A stretch of DNA of 64,000 bases from Roseburia intestinalis L1-82 (GTDB lineage Bacteria; Bacillota; Clostridia; Lachnospirales; Lachnospiraceae), in NCBI RefSeq assembly GCF_900537995.1, contig NZ_LR027880.1:821501-885500 (forward strand), given 5' to 3'. Under the pieces are notes generated by a model. That model was not told the origin of the DNA, searched no databases, and saw only the letters and a list, made by a program, of their open reading frames with translations. Position 1 is the first letter of the stretch; the number at the start of each line of letters is the position of its first letter. The position numbers and the translations under genes were made by a program. This document shows, piece by piece, positions 57,286 through 64,000 of this stretch.

Positions 57286-58629
57286 ATGAGTGTACAGGTG
57301 GAAAATTTAGAAAAGAACATGGCAAAACTTACGATCGAAGTTGCAGCTGAGAAGGTAGAGGATGCAATCCAGGCTGCATATATGAAAGAGAAAGGAAAGA
57401 TCAGCGTTCCAGGTTTCCGTAAAGGTAAAGTGCCGAGAAAGATGATCGAGAAAATGTACGGAGCAGGCGTATTCTATGAGGATGCTGCAAATACCCTGAT
57501 CCAGGAGAACTACGCACAGGCAGTAGAAGAGAGCGGTGTGGACGTCGTTTCAAGACCGACTATCGAAGTGGTACAGATCGAAGCTGGCAAACCTTTCATT
57601 TTCACAGCAGAAGTTGCTGTAAGACCGGAAGTAAAACTTGGCAAATACAAAGGCGTACAGGTAACAAAGATCGATACAACAGTATCTGATGAGGAAGTTG
57701 CAGCAGAGCTTGAAAAAGAGAGACAGAAGAACTCCAGAACTGTTACTGTAACAGACAGACCGATCGCTGAGGGAGATACAGCAGTGATCGATTTCGAAGG
57801 ATTCGTTGATGGTGTTGCATTTGAGGGCGGCAAAGGAGAGAATCATCCGCTTGAGATCGGTTCCAACTCTTTCATCGATACATTCGAAGATCAGTTAGTA
57901 GGAAAGAATGCCGGAGATGAAGTAGACGTAAACGTTACATTCCCGGAGAAATATCAGGCAGCAGATTTAGCAGGAAAACCTGCATTATTCAAAGTTAAGA
58001 TCCACGAAGTAAAAGCAAAAGAACTTCCGGAGTTAAACGATGAGTTCGCACAGGATGTATCTGAGTTCAATACTTTAGAAGAGTACAAAGAGGACTTAAA
58101 GAAACACTTAGAGGTTCAGAAAGAGGACGAAGCAAAACGCACAAAAGAGGATGAGGCAATCCAGAAGATCATTGACAAATCTACAATGGAGATTCCGGAA
58201 GCAATGATCAAAACCCAGTGCGAGAACATGGTAAATGAATTTGCTCAGAGACTTGCTCAGAGCGGACTTTCCATGGAGCAGTATATGCAGTTCTCCGGTC
58301 TTACATTAGACAAATTAGAAGAGCAGGTTCGTCCGGAAGCTGAGACACGTATTAAGAGCAGTCTTGTATTAGAGCAGATCGCAAAAGACGAGAACATCGA
58401 AGTAAGCGAGGAAGAGATCGACGCTGAGATCGAGAAAATGGCAAAAGCTTATGGCATGGAAGCAGACAAGCTCAAAGAATACATGGGCGACGCTGAGAAA
58501 GAATCCATGAAGAGAGATATTTCCGTAACAAAAGCAGTTGATCTTGTTATGGAGAACGTAAAAGAAAGAGCAAAAGCTAAGACTAAGAAAGAAAAAGAAG
58601 CGGAAGCTGAAGAAAACGCAGAAGAATAA
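57286..58629 (+). CDS. tig: Trigger factor, ribosome-associated chaperone
   Basis: 447 residues. The N-terminal ribosome-binding domain has VPGFRKGKVPRKMIEKMYG, the signature loop that docks on the ribosome. The FKBP-type prolyl isomerase domain is at about 150-240 (GDTAVIDFEGFVDGVAFEGG). The C-terminal helical arms end in a Lys/Glu-rich tail. It binds nascent chains at the exit tunnel. The AAGGAGGAAATGAGTAATA ribosome site is strong. First gene of the conserved tig-clpP-clpX-lon run. Confidence 0.98.
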   Translation: MSVQVENLEKNMAKLTIEVAAEKVEDAIQAAYMKEKGKISVPGFRKGKVPRKMIEKMYGAGVFYEDAANTLIQENYAQAVEESGVDVVSRPTIEVVQIEAGKPFIFTAEVAVRPEVKLGKYKGVQVTKIDTTVSDEEVAAELEKERQKNSRTVTVTDRPIAEGDTAVIDFEGFVDGVAFEGGKGENHPLEIGSNSFIDTFEDQLVGKNAGDEVDVNVTFPEKYQAADLAGKPALFKVKIHEVKAKELPELNDEFAQDVSEFNTLEEYKEDLKKHLEVQKEDEAKRTKEDEAIQKIIDKSTMEIPEAMIKTQCENMVNEFAQRLAQSGLSMEQYMQFSGLTLDKLEEQVRPEAETRIKSSLVLEQIAKDENIEVSEEEIDAEIEKMAKAYGMEADKLKEYMGDAEKESMKRDISVTKAVDLVMENVKERAKAKTKKEKEAEAEENAEE

Positions 58630-58660
58630 GAGAGGCTTCGTCGAAAGCGGACAACATACA

Positions 58661-58691
58661 ACAGACTGGCTCATTCGGGCCGGTCTGTTTA
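58661..58691 (+). terminator. Intrinsic terminator after tig
   Basis: ACAGACTGGC pairs with GCCGGTCTGT (one G-U), 8-nt loop, followed by TTTAA. The T run is short, so some read-through into clpP is likely. Confidence 0.7.
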
Positions 58692-58746
58692 AGCATATAA
58701 GCAATAATTAAATTTTTATAAACAAAATGGATTGGAGGAAAACAAA

Positions 58747-59328
58747 ATGAGTTTAGTACCTTACGTCATTGAGCAGACCAGCAGGGGAGAGCGTAATTAT
58801 GATATTTACTCCCGTTTATTAAAAGACAGAATCATTTTCCTCGGAGAAGAAGTGAATGAGACAACAGCAAGTCTTACCGTAGCACAGTTACTTTTCTTAG
58901 AGTCAGAAGATCCTGGAAAAGATATCCAGTTATATATCAATTCCCCGGGTGGAATGGTAACAGCAGGACTTGCAATTTATGATACAATGCAGTACATCAA
59001 ATGTGATGTATCCACGATCTGTATCGGACTTGCAGCAAGTATGGGAGCATTTTTACTTTCCGGCGGTACCAAAGGAAAGAGACTTGCGCTTCCGAACGCA
59101 GAGATCATGATCCATCAGCCGTCCGGCGGAGCAAAAGGTCAGGCGACAGAGATCCAGATTGCAGCAGAGAATATCTTAAAGACGAAAAAACGTTTGAATG
59201 AGATCCTTGCTGCAAATACCGGAAAACCATATGATGTGATCGCAGCAGATACAGAGCGTGATTATTATATGTCTGCGGAAGAAGCAAAGGCATATGGTCT
59301 GATTGATGATGTCATCACAAATCGATAG
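58747..59328 (+). CDS. clpP: ATP-dependent Clp protease, proteolytic subunit
   Basis: 193 residues from the ATG at 58747, which has GGAGGA upstream; the TTG at 58732 overlaps that ribosome site. The catalytic Ser is in [14 protein letters not shown], the His in [10 protein letters not shown], and the Asp in the DTERDYYM region. It forms the tetradecameric chamber that degrades proteins fed by ClpX. Gene order with clpX 20 bp downstream is the usual one. Confidence 0.98.
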   Translation: MSLVPYVIEQTSRGERNYDIYSRLLKDRIIFLGEEVNETTASLTVAQLLFLESEDPGKDIQLYINSPGGMVTAGLAIYDTMQYIKCDVSTICIGLAASMGAFLLSGGTKGKRLALPNAEIMIHQPSGGAKGQATEIQIAAENILKTKKRLNEILAANTGKPYDVIAADTERDYYMSAEEAKAYGLIDDVITNR

Positions 59329-59348
59329 AATACGGAGAAACAGCAATT

Positions 59349-60620
59349 ATGGCAGGAAGAAATGACGATAAATTCCGTTGTTCCTTTTGCGGGAAGACGC
59401 AGGATCAGGTTCGCAAGCTGATTGCAGGACCAAACGGTGCATATATCTGTGACGAGTGCGTGGATATCTGTGCTGAAATTATCGATGAAGAATTAGAAAA
59501 TGATGAGGCAGCAGGTGAAGTGGCAGAGCCGGAAGAGCAGATTAATCTGTTAAAGCCGGAAGAGTTAAAGGCATTTTTGGATGATTATGTCATTGGACAG
59601 GATCAGGCAAAAAAAGTGCTGTCTGTGGCTGTCTATAACCATTATAAAAGAATCATGGCCGGAGATGACCTCGGTGTAGAGCTTCAGAAGAGCAACATTC
59701 TGATGTTAGGACCGACCGGTTCCGGAAAAACACTGTTGGCACAGACATTAGCGAGAGTCTTAAACGTTCCATTTGCAATCGCAGATGCGACCACACTGAC
59801 GGAGGCCGGATATGTTGGAGAGGATGTTGAAAATATCCTTTTAAAGATCATTCAGGCGGCTGATTATAACATTGAACGTGCACAGCGCGGAATTATCTAT
59901 ATCGACGAGATCGACAAGATCTCCAAAAAATCTGAAAATGTATCCATCACCAGAGATGTATCCGGTGAGGGTGTACAGCAGGCATTATTAAAAATCTTAG
60001 AGGGAACTGTTGCGTCTGTTCCGCCACAGGGTGGAAGAAAGCATCCGCAGCAGGAGTTGATCCAGATCGACACGACCAACATCTTATTTATCTGCGGCGG
60101 TGCGTTTGACGGACTTGAGAAGATCATTGAGACCAGAATGGATCAGAAGACGATCGGATTTAATGCAGATATCCGTGACAAGAGAGATTACAATATCGGT
60201 GATGTGTTAAAACATGCACTTCCACAGGATTTTGTAAAGTTCGGGTTGATCCCTGAGTTTATCGGACGTGTGCCGGTAACGGTATCTTTGGATATGCTTG
60301 ACAGGGACGCATTGATCCGCATTTTACAGGAGCCGAAAAATGCGCTGACCAAACAGTATCAGAAGCTGTTTGAGTTAGACGGTGTAGCGCTTGACTTTGA
60401 CAAAGAAGCACTTGAGGCGATTGCAGATAAAGCGTTAGAGCGCAAGACAGGAGCGCGTGGACTTCGTGCGATCATGGAGGCTGTTACATTAGATCTGATG
60501 TACCACATTCCATCGGATGAATCTATTACACAGTGCCAGATCACAAAAGAGATGGTGGATGAACAGCTTGCGATCGAAGAACGTGAACTTGAAAAGATAG
60601 AGGAAAAACAGGTTGGATAA
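59349..60620 (+). CDS. clpX: ATP-dependent Clp protease, ATPase subunit ClpX
   Basis: 423 residues. The N-terminal zinc-binding domain has [14 protein letters not shown] and ICDECVDIC (four Cys). The AAA+ core has Walker [11 protein letters not shown], Walker [11 protein letters not shown], sensor and arginine-finger regions, and the KTIGFNAD loop that contacts ClpP. It unfolds tagged substrates for ClpP. Its end overlaps the first codons of lon if lon starts at 60613. Confidence 0.98.
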   Translation: MAGRNDDKFRCSFCGKTQDQVRKLIAGPNGAYICDECVDICAEIIDEELENDEAAGEVAEPEEQINLLKPEELKAFLDDYVIGQDQAKKVLSVAVYNHYKRIMAGDDLGVELQKSNILMLGPTGSGKTLLAQTLARVLNVPFAIADATTLTEAGYVGEDVENILLKIIQAADYNIERAQRGIIYIDEIDKISKKSENVSITRDVSGEGVQQALLKILEGTVASVPPQGGRKHPQQELIQIDTTNILFICGGAFDGLEKIIETRMDQKTIGFNADIRDKRDYNIGDVLKHALPQDFVKFGLIPEFIGRVPVTVSLDMLDRDALIRILQEPKNALTKQYQKLFELDGVALDFDKEALEAIADKALERKTGARGLRAIMEAVTLDLMYHIPSDESITQCQITKEMVDEQLAIEERELEKIEEKQVG

Positions 60621-62937
60621 TAAAGCGATGAAAATGCCTGCGGTGGCACTTCGCGGAATGGTCATCCTTCCGGGGATGATCGCACATTTTGATGTGAGCC
60701 GTGAAAAGTCGATTCATGCAGTAGAACAGAGTATGATGGATGAACAGAAGATCTTCCTTGTTGCACAGCGTGATGTGGAGCAGGAAGAGCCTGGCATCGA
60801 AGATTTATATCATATCGGTATTATTGCAGAGGTCAGGCAGGTCATAAAATTACAAAACAACATCGTCAGAGTTTTAGTGGAAGGAACAGAGCGGGCACAA
60901 TTGTCCGCTTTTGTTTCTCAGACGGACTTTTTAGAGGTGGAACTCACGCGGTGTGAAGAAATTGATGAGGGATTGTCGGACGAGGCAAAAACGGCTATGG
61001 TGCGCAGTGTACAGGACACATTTGAAAAATATGTAACTGTCAACCCGCGTGTCGGAGGTGAAATGCGCAGACAGGTCAGGGAAGAAAAGAATCTGCCGAA
61101 GATCATGGATCTGATCGCCAACAATCTTCCTTTTTATTATGAACAGAAGCAGGAAATATTAGAGGCAGTTTCACTGACGGAGCGCTATGAAGTTTTGATG
61201 GCGCTTCTTTTAAAAGAAATTGAGATCACTGCGATCAAAAATGAATTCCAGGCAAAAGTAAAGAAACGTGTGGATAAGAACCAGAAGGAATATATCCTGC
61301 GTGAACAGATGAAGCTGATCCGGGAAGAACTCGGCGAGGATAATACGGAGTCAGATGCGGATGCCTATTTAGAACAGTTGAAAAAGTTAAAGGCAGACAA
61401 AGAAGTCAAAGAAAAGATCAAAAAAGAGATCTTACGCTTTAAAAATATCAGTGGAAGTTCTTCGGAGAGTGCAGTCAGCCGCGGTTATATCGAGACCATG
61501 TTAGAACTGCCGTGGAATAAGGCATCCAAAGATAACAAGGATCTGAAAAATGCAGAGCGCATTTTAAATGAAGATCATTACGGATTGGAAAAAGTAAAAG
61601 AGCGTATGTTAGAGTTCCTTGCTGTGCGTAATCTGACGAAAAAGGGCGAGAGCCCGATCGTATGTTTAGTCGGACCGCCTGGTACCGGAAAGACGAGCAT
61701 TGCCCGTTCCGTGGCGCGTGCACTTGATAAAAAGTATGTTCGAATCAGTTTAGGCGGCGTCCGTGACGAGGCAGAGATCCGTGGACACCGGAAAACTTAT
61801 GTCGGTGCGATGCCAGGACGTATTGTCAATGGTCTGCGCAGTGCCGGCGTGAAAAACCCACTGATGCTGCTTGATGAGATCGATAAAATGAGCAGCGATT
61901 ATAAGGGCGACACTGCATCTGCCATGCTTGAGGTGCTCGACGCAGAGCAGAACTGTAAGTTCCGCGACCACTATATCGAGGTTCCGATTGATCTGTCAGA
62001 GGTACTGTTTATTGCGACGGCGAACTCTGTACAGGATATCCCGCGTCCACTGCTTGACCGTATGGAACTGATCGAGGTGAGCAGCTATACGGAAAATGAG
62101 AAGTTCCATATTGCAAAAGAGCATTTGCTGCCGAAGGTAAAAGAGAAAAACGGTTTAAAGCCGGAACAGTTAAAGATCAGTGACCGTGCGCTGCAAAAGA
62201 TCATTTCCGGTTATACAAGGGAAGCAGGTGTGCGTAATTTAGAGCGCAGGCTGTCTGAAATTACAAGAAAATCTGCAAGGAAAGTATACGAATCCGAAGT
62301 CAAATGCGTAAAAGTTACAGGTCAGAATGTAGAAAAATATCTTGGAAAAGAGAGATATACGTTTGATCAGAAAAACGAGAACGATGAGGTCGGAATCGTG
62401 CGCGGTCTGGCATGGACGAGCGTCGGCGGTGATACGTTGGAGATCGAGGTCAACGTGATGCCGGGCAAAGGCGAAGTACAGCTTACCGGACAACTCGGAG
62501 ATGTGATGAAAGAGTCCGCACAGGCAGGCTTAAGTTATATCCGTTCGGTAGGGGAAGAATATCATATTCCAAAGAAGTTTTTTCAGGAAAATGACATTCA
62601 TATCCATATCCCGGAGGGGGCAGTGCCAAAAGACGGACCGTCCGCAGGTATCACGATGGCGACGGCAATGCTTTCTGCGATCACACAGACTCCGGTCCGT
62701 GCGGATGTCGCAATGACAGGAGAGATCACACTGCGCGGCAGAGTTCTCCCGATCGGTGGCTTAAAAGAAAAGATCCTTGCAGCGAAGAATGCCGGAATCA
62801 AAACGATCTGCATTCCGAAGAAAAACGAGAAGGATGTGGAGGAAATTTCCTCAGAAATCAAAAAAGGTCTTGAACTTGTATTTGTAGAGAAAATGCAGGA
62901 TGTACTTAACGTGGCATTTGTAAAAAGACAAAAATAA
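60613..62937 (+). CDS. lon: ATP-dependent protease Lon
   Basis: 774 residues, full-length LonA. N-terminal substrate-binding domain ([17 protein letters not shown]), AAA+ module with Walker [14 protein letters not shown] and Walker [10 protein letters not shown], and the proteolytic domain with Ser in [13 protein letters not shown] and Lys in [14 protein letters not shown]. It degrades damaged and regulatory proteins. Start: TTG at 60613 has AGAGGA about 9 bp before it and overlaps the clpX stop, so coupling is likely; ATG at 60628 is the alternative, with no clear ribosome site. The gene is followed after 66 bp by IS110. Confidence 0.97.
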   Translation: MDNKAMKMPAVALRGMVILPGMIAHFDVSREKSIHAVEQSMMDEQKIFLVAQRDVEQEEPGIEDLYHIGIIAEVRQVIKLQNNIVRVLVEGTERAQLSAFVSQTDFLEVELTRCEEIDEGLSDEAKTAMVRSVQDTFEKYVTVNPRVGGEMRRQVREEKNLPKIMDLIANNLPFYYEQKQEILEAVSLTERYEVLMALLLKEIEITAIKNEFQAKVKKRVDKNQKEYILREQMKLIREELGEDNTESDADAYLEQLKKLKADKEVKEKIKKEILRFKNISGSSSESAVSRGYIETMLELPWNKASKDNKDLKNAERILNEDHYGLEKVKERMLEFLAVRNLTKKGESPIVCLVGPPGTGKTSIARSVARALDKKYVRISLGGVRDEAEIRGHRKTYVGAMPGRIVNGLRSAGVKNPLMLLDEIDKMSSDYKGDTASAMLEVLDAEQNCKFRDHYIEVPIDLSEVLFIATANSVQDIPRPLLDRMELIEVSSYTENEKFHIAKEHLLPKVKEKNGLKPEQLKISDRALQKIISGYTREAGVRNLERRLSEITRKSARKVYESEVKCVKVTGQNVEKYLGKERYTFDQKNENDEVGIVRGLAWTSVGGDTLEIEVNVMPGKGEVQLTGQLGDVMKESAQAGLSYIRSVGEEYHIPKKFFQENDIHIHIPEGAVPKDGPSAGITMATAMLSAITQTPVRADVAMTGEITLRGRVLPIGGLKEKILAAKNAGIKTICIPKKNEKDVEEISSEIKKGLELVFVEKMQDVLNVAFVKRQK

Positions 62938-63003
62938 GATTTTCTGCCGGCAAATAAAAAAGAATGTTTTAGAAATCATAGCAAGTGAATGAAGATAACA
63001 ATG

Positions 63004-64000
63004 AGGAGACCAGCTATGAAAAGTCAACCATAAATTAGTAAAAAATTTCTTTTTCATATCGGTGGTAAAAAAGGGTAACTTTAATAGAGCTCCCTTAGGG
63101 TGCTTTTTCAAAATCTATCGATATTGGTATACAGACCTCTTATTTGAGGTTAAATTCGACATTGTCGGTGAGCATCTTCCAGATGACTCTGACAAGTTTG
63201 CCGGAACAATGCCCAAGTGCATTGTAGTGAGACCGGCCTTCAGCCCTCTTGGCATCATAATAAGCCTTGAAGGTTGCGTTGTTTCTGACAACGTTCCAAG
63301 CTGCATTTACAAGGGCATATCGTAAAACACGAGAGCCACGTTTGGACATCCTTGTTGTCTTAGCCTGAAAGTTACCAGACTGATAAACAGAAGGATCCAG
63401 ACCAGCAAAAGCAAGCAGCTTGTTTGGATTGGAGAAACGGTGAATATCACCTATTTCACCAAGAATCATTCCACCATTGATATAACCGATACCAGGAATG
63501 GTCATGATGACAGAATCGTTGAATTTCATGATATCCGTCATCTCAGCTTCAATCTTTTCTAATTGGCTATCCAGTAACTCGATTTGTTGAATGGTTTGAG
63601 TTATCTGAATAGATATAGCGCTGTCGTTAGCACCGACAGACTTCTGTGCGAGAACTCTTAATTCTTTGGCCTGTTCTTTGGTAAAGTGTCCGTGTGAGTT
63701 CACTTTGAGCAGATTTGCCAGATGAGTCATATGCATGGAAGCAATCTCTTTTGGAGAAGGTGCTTCTTTTAATAAAGCATAGACAGCGTGTTGATGCAGA
63801 CCGGATTTGAAAAAGTATTGAATCTCCGGAAAGACCTGATCAACATAGGTTGTCAGTTGAATTTTCAATCGGGTACGTTGCTTTATGGTTTTCTGACGGA
63901 AACGTCCCAATGCCTTAAGATCCATCATATCGAGATCGAAGAAGCTGACGAATCTGAGGTTGTCCTGTATCATAAGAGTTTTAGCAATCACGTAAGTGTC
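63004..64000 (-). mobile_element. IS110-family element, copy 2 (continues beyond window)
   Basis: Essentially identical to 37549-38545 with an offset of 25455; one difference was noticed (C at 63245 against T at 37790). It is in the same orientation as copy 1. It lies 66 bp after lon, at the position where engB often follows in related genomes; that gene is not seen before the window ends. Confidence 0.85.
63140..64000 (-). CDS. IS110-family DEDD recombinase, copy 2 (N-terminus beyond window)
   Basis: The last ~287 residues, identical in sequence to copy 1 over this range, including [18 protein letters not shown] and [12 protein letters not shown]. Extrapolating from copy 1, the start would be near position 64309. 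No disruption is seen in the visible part. Confidence 0.9.
   Translation of the reverse strand, partial: DTYVIAKTLMIQDNLRFVSFFDLDMMDLKALGRFRQKTIKQRTRLKIQLTTYVDQVFPEIQYFFKSGLHQHAVYALLKEAPSPKEIASMHMTHLANLLKVNSHGHFTKEQAKELRVLAQKSVGANDSAISIQITQTIQQIELLDSQLEKIEAEMTDIMKFNDSVIMTIPGIGYINGGMILGEIGDIHRFSNPNKLLAFAGLDPSVYQSGNFQAKTTRMSKRGSRVLRYALVNAAWNVVRNNATFKAYYDAKRAEGRSHYNALGHCSGKLVRVIWKMLTDNVEFNLK

Noticed and set aside
62938..63003. Start of engB after lon
   Set aside because: This 66-bp interval has no credible start with a protein matching EngB; the gene, if present, lies beyond the IS110 copy.

Overview
The window looks like chromosomal DNA from a low-GC Clostridia of the Lachnospiraceae type (Roseburia/Agathobacter-like). 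This is inferred from the tig-clpP-clpX-lon order at the right end, AGGAGG-type ribosome sites, sigma-A-type promoters and the protein sequences. No rRNA, tRNA or CRISPR array was seen, so the genus is not fixed.

Layout. (1) 1-9750: the end of a truncated coiled-coil ORF, a secreted beta-helix protein with an 18-bp coding tandem repeat (minus strand), an IS1634-type element, and two related polytopic proteins of the O-antigen ligase/polymerase type. (2) 9758-10852: a decayed insertion sequence with recognisable ends. (3) 10870-37466: a large surface-polysaccharide locus on the plus strand. It starts with a promoter overlapping a perfect palindrome, then a CapD/WbpM-type dehydratase, a polyprenyl-phosphate sugar transferase, an epimerase-GT4 fusion, several GT2 enzymes and a Wzm/Wzt-type ABC exporter. 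It ends in a CDP-sugar cassette (rfbF, rfbH, a ThDP enzyme, a C-methyltransferase, a short-chain and a zinc dehydrogenase, rfbG) with GtrB-like, GtrA-like and GtrII-like proteins. A two-gene AAA ATPase / putative PD-(D/E)xK nuclease module sits inside the operon.

(4) 37549-47037: a mobile-element pile-up of one IS110, two tandem IS66 copies joined by a duplicated 76-bp segment, and an IS21 element nested in the second IS66. (5) 47044-51607: a three-gene Lamassu-type (DdmABC-like) defence operon whose upstream region is cut off by IS66. (6) 51631-55504: a promoter, a 27-codon leader ORF, a terminator-like hairpin and two ABC half-transporters, an arrangement like leader-attenuated heterodimeric drug exporters. 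(7) 55580-62937: housekeeping genes, namely a NUDIX protein, a NUDIX-HAM1 fusion, trigger factor, ClpP, ClpX and Lon. (8) 63004-end: a second IS110 copy, cut by the window edge.

How it fits together. The polysaccharide locus probably builds an undecaprenyl-linked glycan exported by the ABC transporter. I infer that a CDP-derived, branched 3,6-dideoxy sugar is added outside the membrane through a GtrA/GtrB/GtrII-like route. The strain-variable part (surface glycan, two candidate defence modules, IS elements) directly adjoins the conserved protein quality-control cluster. Two IS110 copies in the same orientation bracket about 25 kb that includes the Lamassu operon and tig-clpP-clpX-lon.
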